Source: Bradyrhizobium sp. CCBAU 53421
GTDB lineage: Bacteria; Pseudomonadota; Alphaproteobacteria; Rhizobiales; Xanthobacteraceae
Length of the DNA: 64,000 nucleotides
Assembly: GCF_015291625.1 (NCBI RefSeq)
Contig: NZ_CP030047.1
Location: forward strand, 7,626,001 to 7,690,000
Direction: 5' to 3'
In this document: one piece after another, positions 26,455 through 34,638 of the stretch
Layout: the number at the start of each line of letters is the position of its first letter
How positions within the stretch are numbered: position 1 is the first letter of the stretch
Notes under the pieces: model-generated
What the model saw: only the letters and a program-made list of their open reading frames with translations
What the model was told of the DNA's origin: nothing
The model's database searches: none
Program-made: the position numbers and the translations under genes

Positions 26455-28142
26455 TTGGGCGAGAATATCTTCACGATTTCGGCGACTTCCAAACCGATCT
26501 CATCGGGCGTGAGTCCCGGCTTGGGCTCAGGCGCCGGGGCACCGCTCATCTCGATTGGATAGGTCTCGAAGGCTTGGGTAAACAGGCCTGGCTCCGGCGC
26601 CAGACCCAGGACATAGGCCGAAAACGGAAAGTAGGACGGATCTCGGCCAATCAAGGTATCAATCGTGAGCCGTGTTGCCGAAGCGGCGATACTCGTCACA
26701 TCTGCATCATCCGCAACAAGCACTGGACCTTCTCCACCGGTTGCATAGTCTCGGCCAGCGCGCGCGGGCTTGTGATGTCGTTCGCCAAACCAGTTCTCTA
26801 CGGCTCGCCGCATCAGTTGAGGGTTAGGCTCAGTTCCCGGCCGATATCGAGCAATCAATCCACCAAACCCTCCTCCGAACACCTCAGCCCAGATCATCGG
26901 CCGCTCCGCGCTTTCAGCTATCGCCGACATTAGATTGAAGACGTTCGGATTGGCCGTCGCATCAATGAACAAATCTCGTCGCACCAGCGATGACAAAGCA
27001 GCGTCGGCGCTTCCACTCGACTCCTGTCCCGCAAGACGAATCTGCCGAAAGTACACCTCAGCCGCCGGGTTGACGTTGCGAATACGTTCTGCGACAGCGT
27101 CTGCCTTGTGCGTACCCACATCGCGCCAGTCGAGGTCGTTGCGTACCAAATTGTCAGGCTGCAACAGGTCATCGTCGATCAGATAGAAGTCGCTTACCCC
27201 CGCTCTTGCGAGCATTGCAGCGATTTTACTTCCCAGCGAGCCGCACCCAACAATAGCAATGCGCTTAGCACGCAAACACGCGTAAGCCTCGTCCAATCGA
27301 CGAGCCTGCGGTTCCGGTCCAATCGCCGAGATTGGAACCACCGATTTGTCCAGTACGATGAATCCATAAGCCGCCTTGCCCTTCAGCATGATCAGCGTCG
27401 TGTCATCGGCTTCGAACCCAAGCGCGGTTGCCGCCATTTTGAACTCCGCGACATCGTTGATCGGCGGCAGGGATTGACCATCAGCAAGCCGACGTAACCC
27501 TATGGTTCGCTCGAACGTCTCTCGGCCGAGAGTCGGCGGCACGTCCTGGTTTTGCCAAACCGTTCCATCGGGCAGCGTTATCTTGTCGACGATATATACG
27601 TTGCTCTGCCCACGGTAGAGCACGAGCATGTTGGCTTTCAGTTTGGTCCCGGCCTCGACGTTCGCGAAGAAGCTTTCCAACGAACGGGTGATCAACAGTC
27701 GGAACGTGGTGGCGCGTAGGGTCTGACCAAGCGAGACATCATGCCTTGAAGGCACATCTTTCCGATCACCGGTTGGAGGATTTTCCGTCGACAACAGTCG
27801 ATGAGCGCTTTCGAGCATTTGCCTGCCCGTTCTATCGCTTGTCCAGTTATCCGGTCCATATTCGAGGCAGAGTTCACCGCCGGGACCGAACTGGTGATTG
27901 GACCAAAGCGACGCGTCGCCGCGCGGAAAGACGGACGGGGGCGTGTGCGGAAAACTCTCTGGATAGATGAGATAGACCGGGAAGGTCCGCGCGCCGATCA
28001 CGATATCAGCGTCATAAATCAGCTTCTTTGAATCGTCGGTTCGCCAGCCCACTGGCGCGAGCCAGGCGACATCACTGGCCAACGTATCAAGGCCAATCCT
28101 TTCACTTCTGAACCGTGCGAGGTCAGAAAGGTACCACCACAT
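26451..28142 (-). CDS. E2-E1 fusion ubiquitin-like conjugating enzyme, Cap2-like
   Basis: 563 residues. Residues about 30-120 form an E2/RWD-like domain: YPESFPHTPPSVFP, His at NHQF, and the LCL motif with the probable catalytic Cys92, then DNW. Residues about 285-500 are a ThiF/E1 adenylation domain: nucleotide loop GCGSLG (299-304), IDDDLLQPDNLVRN with Arg334 and Lys346. Cap2 proteins adenylate the C-terminus of the cyclase and ligate it to targets. Only three Cys are present (92, 289, 300), so no separate E1 thioester Cys is seen after the adenylation core. The ATG touches the cyclase stop and the stop overlaps the JAB start. Confidence 0.88.
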   Translation of the reverse strand: MWWYLSDLARFRSERIGLDTLASDVAWLAPVGWRTDDSKKLIYDADIVIGARTFPVYLIYPESFPHTPPSVFPRGDASLWSNHQFGPGGELCLEYGPDNWTSDRTGRQMLESAHRLLSTENPPTGDRKDVPSRHDVSLGQTLRATTFRLLITRSLESFFANVEAGTKLKANMLVLYRGQSNVYIVDKITLPDGTVWQNQDVPPTLGRETFERTIGLRRLADGQSLPPINDVAEFKMAATALGFEADDTTLIMLKGKAAYGFIVLDKSVVPISAIGPEPQARRLDEAYACLRAKRIAIVGCGSLGSKIAAMLARAGVSDFYLIDDDLLQPDNLVRNDLDWRDVGTHKADAVAERIRNVNPAAEVYFRQIRLAGQESSGSADAALSSLVRRDLFIDATANPNVFNLMSAIAESAERPMIWAEVFGGGFGGLIARYRPGTEPNPQLMRRAVENWFGERHHKPARAGRDYATGGEGPVLVADDADVTSIAASATRLTIDTLIGRDPSYFPFSAYVLGLAPEPGLFTQAFETYPIEMSGAPAPEPKPGLTPDEIGLEVAEIVKIFSPK

Positions 28143-29692
28143 CAGGCAAACCCATCGGGCTTGGCCGGCCCCGTCGGACGGTTCGGAAAGCTGAAGGGCT
28201 GAGCTGCGGCCGAGGGCGGCTGAAGCAGGCTTGATGCGGCCATGGCCTTCGATGCACGCGCGGACTTGTCATCCTTGCCAGCCATTTCGTTGACGGCAGT
28301 CTCATAGTCGAGGTCGGTACGGACCCGGGCGTCACCAAAAAGGGCGTGCACACCATGTGTGGACTTTGCGTAGGCCACCTTTCCGATAGCTGTCTGTCTG
28401 CCTGTACACCGCGATTGTTCACTTTCTGCAGCCAGGACGCCGCGGCTGACGGAACAGCGAATAAGATCGCCCTTCATTCCCAGCCGAGTGACGTTCATCG
28501 GGCCAAACTCGAACCCGATCGCTAAGCCGAGGCTAGACGCATCGGTACCTTTTTCCTTCAACCGCTTTAGTGCCACATTGAAGCTGCTGCGCATCGCGCC
28601 GGCACATAAGGTCATATTGCTGATGGTTTCTTGGGTGTCGGTCGTCTGCGCCGTTCCCTCCACCAAGAGACCGTGAATACAGTCGCCAATGAAACGCACT
28701 TTGTGACCCTGGAAGTCCTCGTGCAGCACCGCGTCCAGCTCAGACCGCAGGACGTGAAGCGTGCGCACGACATGCTTAGCACCGTCATCGGTCACGATGT
28801 TCGCGCCAACATACTTCGTGAAGCCGTCCAGATCGCCATAGACCGTTGCGGCTTCCTGACGGCGCGAATTTTTGGCCGACAGGCTTTCAATATCCAGCGT
28901 GGCGTACGGCGGAGTGTGGCCCGAAAACTCGAACGCGCCGATAGGATTGCTCTTCAAGTCCTCCTGCCACTCCTTGACGATGTCGGCAGCCGTAACCTCC
29001 AGCTTTGCCTCGTTTTGGCTTTTTTCGATCTCGGCCGTCGTGAGGGGCGAGCTATCGACGCTAGTCACTTCCGCGAGGCCGATTGCCTTGCGCGCGGTGT
29101 TGGTGAGGTAGATGCCTGTTGCCGTCCCGCCACCCGCCCGCTTGGCCGCGTGGTTTGCAGGCTCGCCGAGAAACAGCGGTTCACGGTGACCGCGGCGACC
29201 GTTGTTAACCGCAAGAGCTTTTCCCGTGTCGATACCAATCCGAACCTTCGCCGCCGGGTGATCCGCGTCTTCGCCGGTCTGCGCTAACACATCGATGATC
29301 AATTGGCCTGTCGCCACCGCACGATGAACCCGTTTGGCTTCGCCGTCGTATGGTTTTGTCACCACCGAATGCAGGCGCTGATTGTGGAAGTCGACCAGAA
29401 TGGCATCTACCCGGGCAATGATCCGGTAAGCCGCCCTGTAGTGCAAATTCAGAAACCTGAGCGTCCGCTTGTGGCACGTCTCGCCTTCGATCTCGGTGAC
29501 AGCCAACATGTCCTTCATATTGAGAATGTCAGCATAGAGATGAACGCCATCCACGCGATAGGCGACTGTGCTGGACAAGTTGGCGAGATTGGTGTCTCGG
29601 ACATACTCCTTGATCTCGATGTCCTTGAGCGCATCGATCTTTGCGTCAATACGCTTTGTCGCCCGATCCTTGTTCCAATTGCGGCCTGCCAT
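28142..29692 (-). CDS. Class III nucleotidyl cyclase, PycC-like
   Basis: 516 residues, first gene of the operon. Two cyclase-type domains are in tandem. The N-terminal one (about 40-205) keeps VHLYADILNM and VRIGIDTGKAL but lacks a clear second metal Asp and looks degenerate. The C-terminal one (about 275-460) has both metal sites: VYGDLDGFTKYV (Asp287, Asp289) and VRFIGDCIHG (Asp337). PycC enzymes make cCMP or cUMP on phage infection; base preference cannot be read here. The last 45 residues are a flexible Ser/Ala/Pro-rich tail ending PAKPDGFA, a shape that would suit ligation by the following E2-E1 enzyme. Confidence 0.87.
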   Translation of the reverse strand: MAGRNWNKDRATKRIDAKIDALKDIEIKEYVRDTNLANLSSTVAYRVDGVHLYADILNMKDMLAVTEIEGETCHKRTLRFLNLHYRAAYRIIARVDAILVDFHNQRLHSVVTKPYDGEAKRVHRAVATGQLIIDVLAQTGEDADHPAAKVRIGIDTGKALAVNNGRRGHREPLFLGEPANHAAKRAGGGTATGIYLTNTARKAIGLAEVTSVDSSPLTTAEIEKSQNEAKLEVTAADIVKEWQEDLKSNPIGAFEFSGHTPPYATLDIESLSAKNSRRQEAATVYGDLDGFTKYVGANIVTDDGAKHVVRTLHVLRSELDAVLHEDFQGHKVRFIGDCIHGLLVEGTAQTTDTQETISNMTLCAGAMRSSFNVALKRLKEKGTDASSLGLAIGFEFGPMNVTRLGMKGDLIRCSVSRGVLAAESEQSRCTGRQTAIGKVAYAKSTHGVHALFGDARVRTDLDYETAVNEMAGKDDKSARASKAMAASSLLQPPSAAAQPFSFPNRPTGPAKPDGFA

Positions 29693-29983
29693 GATCTAAA
29701 GCTCCTGTTCGAGCGCAAAGCGCTATCTGGGTGATAATCTCGGGCACAACCGCAAATGGTGCGCCTTGGAAAGTTCCGCTAGTCCCGAACGAGAACCATC
29801 CACAGGTCCACCCTTAATAGAACACATCAGGAACATTTGGAACGCCTCGGGACTTTCGACGAATCAATATTTGGATCAGCGTGAGGTGTGAGAGCTTATC
29901 TAGATTATTCTCGTCATTTTTTGACGAGAAGTATTGTCGATGACGCGAAAGAGCCCATAATCTCTGCATGCGATGAGGAGATT
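29693..29983. promoter_or_regulatory. Divergent control region between cyclase operon and Fic gene
   Basis: The 290 bases must carry promoters for both directions. A perfect inverted repeat, TTCTCGTCA at 29908-29916 and TGACGAGAA at 29922-29930, is separated by five T. It is AT-rich compared with the flanks and is a good operator candidate. Another TGACG occurs at 29940. Confidence 0.5.
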
Positions 29984-31105
29984 ATGCCGTACGTCCATGA
30001 CGACCCAAACTGGCCGAATTTCAACTGGAACGTTCAGCGCATCACTGATCGGCTCGCCTCCGTCCGCCACAAGCAGGGTCGCCTCATAGGCCGGATGGAG
30101 CGTTTGGGCTTCCCGCTCCAGGCCGAAGCGACTCTCCAAAACCTGACTGAAGAAGTCGTGAAATCCAGCGAGATCGAGGGCGAAGTCCTCGACCGCAACC
30201 AGGTACGCTCGTCAATTGCCCGCCGGCTCGGCGTCGACATCGGTGCCCTCACGCCGGCAGATCGGAATGTTGGGGGCGTCGTCGAAATGACGCTCGACGC
30301 TACCGAAAAATATGCCGACGAACTCACGGCCGAACGCCTCTTCGCTTGGCATGCGGCCCTATTTCCCACCGGCCGAAGCGGTATGACCAAAATCGCGGTC
30401 GGCGCATGGCGCACCGACAAGTCCGGACCCATGCAAGTCATCTCGGGACCCGTGGGGCGTGAGCACGTGCATTACGAGGCTCCCACCGCCGGACGGATTG
30501 AAAGTGAAATGTATGCCTTTCTGGCGTGGTTCAACAGCCGCGCTGATATGGACCTCGTCCTCAAAGCGGCGATTGCCCATCTGTGGTTTGTAACCGTGCA
30601 TCCCTTCGAGGATGGCAATGGGCGCATCGCGCGAGCTATCGCGGATTTAGCGCTTGCGCGTTCCGAGAACAGCGGCCGCCGCTTCTACAGCATGTCGGCC
30701 CAGATCCGTCGCGATCGGAATGATTACTACGCCATTCTCGAAAGAACCCAGAAAGGAGGCCTAGACATTACCGAGTGGCTCAGCTGGTTCTTGGCTTGCC
30801 TAGATCGCGCCTTTGATGGCGCTTCGGTTATCCTCGCGAGCGTCCTGCGGAAGGCGAATTTCTGGGACGAACACGCGGGCAAACAACTCAATGAGCGTCA
30901 ACGGGTCGTTCTCAATCGGCTTCTTGAGGGCTTTCAAGGTAAACTGAGCTCTTCCAAGTGGGCGAAGCTGACCAAGGTTTCGCAAGCAACGTCGTCCAGG
31001 GACATTGATGAACTGGTCGCGCTCGGCATGCTGAAGAAGGATGCGGCGGGAGGCCGGAGCACCAGTTACTCACTGGTCGAGCCGAAAACATGGGAAAGCC
31101 GATGA
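29984..31105 (+). CDS. Fic family protein (DUF4172 type), predicted AMP-transferase
   Basis: 373 residues from ATG 29984 with GAGGAG upstream; a start at 29888 would run through the inverted repeat. The N-terminal DUF4172-like region holds the inhibitory motif SSEIEG (residues 61-66, S-x3-E-G), which marks a class II self-inhibited Fic enzyme. The Fic active site HPFEDGNGR begins at His206 and is intact. A winged-helix-like end (ERQRVVLNRLLEGF ... ATSSRDIDELVALGML) suggests DNA binding. Fic enzymes usually add AMP to target proteins. It overlaps the next gene by 16 bases. Confidence 0.9.
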   Translation: MPYVHDDPNWPNFNWNVQRITDRLASVRHKQGRLIGRMERLGFPLQAEATLQNLTEEVVKSSEIEGEVLDRNQVRSSIARRLGVDIGALTPADRNVGGVVEMTLDATEKYADELTAERLFAWHAALFPTGRSGMTKIAVGAWRTDKSGPMQVISGPVGREHVHYEAPTAGRIESEMYAFLAWFNSRADMDLVLKAAIAHLWFVTVHPFEDGNGRIARAIADLALARSENSGRRFYSMSAQIRRDRNDYYAILERTQKGGLDITEWLSWFLACLDRAFDGASVILASVLRKANFWDEHAGKQLNERQRVVLNRLLEGFQGKLSSSKWAKLTKVSQATSSRDIDELVALGMLKKDAAGGRSTSYSLVEPKTWESR

Positions 31106-31653
31106 AGGACGATCAAGAAGAAGCCTTCGAGAAAATCCTCTCGACCCAGCTTGGTCGCACGATCGATTTCGTCAAATTTGCCGAGACGAAAAATGCGGCT
31201 CTTCTGACTTTCTCCTCGGCATGGATCATCGGCACCATCAACCTGTTGACGGGACCCAATCCCCTCCCTCTCGGCTACAATGTTGCCTTCTGCGTGGCGC
31301 TCCCGCTCTTCGCGGTGGGCGGCCTGGTTTGTATCTTGTCGTTTGTACCCCAAGTTCTGGCCAAGTTTTTCGAGGCCGAGGACGACTCGATGAGCTTGTT
31401 GTATTGGGGGCACATCGCACAGATACCGGTAGCTCGGTATCACGACCGCGTCACAGAACGTTACAAACCTCACGACAGCCACAGCGTTACCGAACGCTAT
31501 CTCGATGATCTCTGCGTACAGATCTCCGTGAATGCTCGCATCGCGAACCGCAAGTTCACGATGTTCAACATGGCTGCTGGCTGCGTATTCGCCGCAATCT
31601 TCGTCCTCGCTTTGCCACCCATATGGTGGGGCATTCGAGCCTTCACAAAATAA
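31090..31653 (+). CDS. Membrane protein resembling the Pycsar effector PycTM (DUF5706)
   Basis: 187 residues. Hydrophobic spans lie at about 37-55, 63-85 and 160-180, with a soluble stretch between the second and third. The pattern ETKNAALLTFSSAW, then LLYWGHIAQIP..RYHDRV, then YLDDLCVQISVNARIANRKF directly before the last span is like the DUF5706/PycTM group, which permeabilises the inner membrane in Pycsar. The assignment is from pattern memory; SLATT-type proteins are the alternative. It overlaps the Fic gene, so the two are cotranscribed, divergent from the cyclase operon. Confidence 0.6.
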   Translation: MGKPMKDDQEEAFEKILSTQLGRTIDFVKFAETKNAALLTFSSAWIIGTINLLTGPNPLPLGYNVAFCVALPLFAVGGLVCILSFVPQVLAKFFEAEDDSMSLLYWGHIAQIPVARYHDRVTERYKPHDSHSVTERYLDDLCVQISVNARIANRKFTMFNMAAGCVFAAIFVLALPPIWWGIRAFTK

Positions 31654-32056
31654 GTTTGTACGAACATCCGTTGGGCCTTCGTCTGACAATCAACGAGATG
31701 CCTTAAAATCCTGCAGTCCGCCATGTCCGGCCTAGTCCGCTTGTGAGTGAATAGGCGCAACCGCTTGCCTGGCAGATAGGCGTGACGGTCGGGACTACGG
31801 CGGGCCCGCCATGGCATCATCACCCAATCGACTTGTGCGTGTAGTTGCATTGAGCTACATTCACCACCATTGATCAGTTGATTTTCCTGGCCACCTTTTG
31901 CTGGCCACCCCGATGTCACACGACGAAACTGACGGACTTTGTGCAAAAGCATCTCTCGCGGGCAGAGGCCGGCGTGCCATGCGACAATGCTCGTCTTGCC
32001 AGCGGATTTTCGTCCGCCATGAATTGCCCCGTCATTTTGTTGGAGGAGTTATAGCC
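31654..32056. other. Gap without a supported gene
   Basis: About 400 bases before the S1/P1 nuclease. A frame continuous with that gene extends upstream but lacks the signal peptide and is not favoured. Confidence 0.35.
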
Positions 32057-33013
32057 ATGAAGATCGTTGCCCTATCCTTGGCTTTGCCGATTCTCGCCGC
32101 GCTACCGCAATCCGCATTGGCCTGGGGAGACGACGGCCATAAGACCATCGCACTAATCGCTCAGCAATGTCTCACACCAAAAGCCAGCGACGCCGTTAAA
32201 TCGCTTTTGGCGGCCGATACCGACAATCTGGTCCCTCACGACATCGCCAATGCCGCAACATGGGCGGACAAGTTTCGCGACGAAAACAATCGCCGCGATC
32301 ACTACCAGGAAACCCAGAACTGGCACTTCACGGATATCGAAATCGCCACTCCCGATCTGACGGCGGCGTGCTTCGGCCGCAAGCCACTGCCGGCGCGTAT
32401 GTTGGCGTCGGATGGCCCTCCCCAAGCCTGTGCCGTGGACAAGGTCGAGCAGTTCGGCGCCGAACTTGCGGATTCCGGCACCGACGCGGAAGAGCGGGTG
32501 ATGGCCCTGAAGTTCGTACTGCACTTCGCGGGAGACCTCCATCAGCCGCTGCACTCTCCGGACAATCACGACTACGGAGGCAACAGCGTCAAGGTGACAG
32601 TGGAAGGCTTCAAGCACACCAGGAAGGATGAGCTGCACGGCTTCTGGGACACACAATTCGTCGACGCCATTGCCAAGCCGCCAACTGCACTTTCAAAGCA
32701 GCTGCTAGCCGAGATCACTCCCGCCCAAGCCGCCGAATGGGCGCAGGGCAAGCCCGAGGACTGGGCGATGGAAGCCTTCAACTTGGGAAAAAACGATGCT
32801 TATGGCTCGCCGCCGCTTTCGAAGGATACGCCGCAACAGATTGATGCGGTTTACGTCGCGAAGGCTGAAACTGACGTCAAGCTGCAATTGAAGCGAGCAG
32901 GCGTCCGTCTGGCCTTGTTCCTGGACCAGAAGCTGGCGTCCGAAACCCCCGACTGGAATGCCTGCCTGAAGGCGGGGTCAGCTGTAAGCTCGAGAGCCCG
33001 GACCAGGCAGTGA
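32057..33013 (+). CDS. Secreted S1/P1 nuclease
   Basis: 318 residues from ATG 32057, chosen for its strong GGAGGAG site and the signal peptide (KIVALSLALPILAALPQSALA) that ends just before Trp. The mature N-terminal Trp (AWGDDGH) is the zinc ligand of S1/P1 nucleases. Further ligands are seen in NWHFTDIE, KFVLHFAGDLHQPLH and LHGFWDTQFVD. These periplasmic or secreted zinc enzymes cut single-stranded DNA and RNA. A hydrolase gene follows on the same strand after 6 bases, so they probably form an operon. Confidence 0.92.
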   Translation: MKIVALSLALPILAALPQSALAWGDDGHKTIALIAQQCLTPKASDAVKSLLAADTDNLVPHDIANAATWADKFRDENNRRDHYQETQNWHFTDIEIATPDLTAACFGRKPLPARMLASDGPPQACAVDKVEQFGAELADSGTDAEERVMALKFVLHFAGDLHQPLHSPDNHDYGGNSVKVTVEGFKHTRKDELHGFWDTQFVDAIAKPPTALSKQLLAEITPAQAAEWAQGKPEDWAMEAFNLGKNDAYGSPPLSKDTPQQIDAVYVAKAETDVKLQLKRAGVRLALFLDQKLASETPDWNACLKAGSAVSSRARTRQ

Positions 33014-33019
33014 AGCCCC

Positions 33020-34369
33020 ATGGACTCATCGACTGACGATCGCACTGATACTCTCACGACGGGTCATATTACCGTGCCAACCAGATTTCCGAAGCGTTCG
33101 GGCTTCTTCAATAGAAACAAGCTTTCCCTCGGCCTCATCGTAGCTTTTGCGGCCTTCCTGCTCGCTCCCCTTTACTTCAACCTGGCGGAGCCGGCCGCGG
33201 GACGGCCACAAAACAAATGCAACGCGGATCAGGACGATCCCCAGGACGATCCACGAATAATCGAGCGCCCCAACGATGACATCAAGGTCATCCGGCTCAC
33301 CAATTCGGGAGAGTTCGCTGACCGATGCGAGTTAACAAACGCCCTCTACGAACTGAACTGGGACCGTCCCCGGCCAAAGTCTTCATTCGGCGTACGATTT
33401 GATCCAAATGCCCCGAGGTTGCCGAAGCTCGCCGTCCTTTACATCCACGGCTGGAAGCATAATGCCGACGCGGCCGACTCCGACCTGCAGCATTTCACCG
33501 AGTTGATCCAGACTTTGCGCAAAACGCACGCCGGCAAGCGTTACGTCGTCGGCATCTATGTTGGCTGGAATGCCGATGCACCGCTCTGGGGGCCACTCGA
33601 GAACATCACATTCTGGGTCAAGAAGAACAATGCGGACCGCATTGCGCAAAGTGCAAATGTCACGTTCATCTTCAGCGCGATAGGTTCGATCGTTAAAGCG
33701 GATCCCCATCAGCAGGATCAATTCATCGCCATCGGGCACAGTTTCGGAGCGCGCGTTCTGTTCTCAGCTACGGCCCAACCGCTGGTGACCGCCGTGGAAG
33801 AAGCCCATCCTGGATTTCCAGGCGGCCAATACAAACTGGTTCAGGGATTGGCGGACGCAGTCATCCTGCTGAATCCCGCTTTTGAGGCGGCTCGGTACTC
33901 GACCATCAACAGCTTCACCCGTAACCGGGAGACGTTCTCCCCCACACAGGCGCCACTGGTGATCACCATCTCATCTACCGGGGACTGGGCAACGAAGGCA
34001 GCTTTCCCGGTCGGGCAATGGCTCGGCCTCGCGCGCACCTCCCGCGAGCTCCACACGCTCGGTAACTATGCGGCATTCCGCACCCACTTGCTGGAGAAGG
34101 GAAAGTGTAGCGGTCCCACCGACGAGCCGATCACGGAGAGCTTTGCCGGGGCAGATCTTTGCCTTAGCCGCCTTACCGAGCCGCCCTCGGATGAGGTCGA
34201 CAATTACGACCAGGAGTTTCGTGCTCATAACCCCTTTATTGTTGCCCAGACTACGCCAGACATCATCCGCGACCATAATGACATTTGGAACAGCACCTTC
34301 AGGGGGTGGCTGGCCGAGCTGATCAATGCACTCCAGCGGCTTCATGCCGCAGAAAGTGGAAAGTCGTAA
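33020..34369 (+). CDS. Membrane-anchored alpha/beta hydrolase
   Basis: 449 residues. One N-terminal membrane span (LGLIVAFAAFLLAPLYF) is followed by a large periplasmic hydrolase domain. AVLYIHGWKHNADA is the oxyanion strand, IAIGHSFGARVLF carries the nucleophile Ser in G-x-S-x-G, and a late His such as RDHNDIW or the RAHNPF region may complete the triad. This resembles the DUF900-type esterases. Cotranscription with the S1/P1 nuclease is likely from the 6-base gap. Substrate unknown. Confidence 0.75.
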   Translation: MDSSTDDRTDTLTTGHITVPTRFPKRSGFFNRNKLSLGLIVAFAAFLLAPLYFNLAEPAAGRPQNKCNADQDDPQDDPRIIERPNDDIKVIRLTNSGEFADRCELTNALYELNWDRPRPKSSFGVRFDPNAPRLPKLAVLYIHGWKHNADAADSDLQHFTELIQTLRKTHAGKRYVVGIYVGWNADAPLWGPLENITFWVKKNNADRIAQSANVTFIFSAIGSIVKADPHQQDQFIAIGHSFGARVLFSATAQPLVTAVEEAHPGFPGGQYKLVQGLADAVILLNPAFEAARYSTINSFTRNRETFSPTQAPLVITISSTGDWATKAAFPVGQWLGLARTSRELHTLGNYAAFRTHLLEKGKCSGPTDEPITESFAGADLCLSRLTEPPSDEVDNYDQEFRAHNPFIVAQTTPDIIRDHNDIWNSTFRGWLAELINALQRLHAAESGKS

Positions 34370-34638
34370 CACCGACATGACGCGTTGCAAGCGACCGGGC
34401 TCGACGCGCTGCGCGCGCCGGGCCAATGTTCCAGCCTGCGGTGACGATCCCTTCTGTAATCCGAGTTGAAAGGTCAAGCCCCTTTTTTTCCAGGGGCGGT
34501 ATGTCCGGTTTCAGGGTAGAAGCGGCCGACCCAAGATCGAGTGCGGCGGCCTCACTTTGACCCATAGCGGAAATCAAGCCGTCGATGAAGATTGGCTCAA
34601 AGCACCTGTAGCCCAAGCCGGACGTTGAGCAACCGATG

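Noticed and set aside
25026..29692. Reading the cluster as plain type II CBASS
   Set aside because: No CD-NTase fold (no G-S and D-x-D polymerase-beta motif) is present; the cyclase is a class III enzyme.
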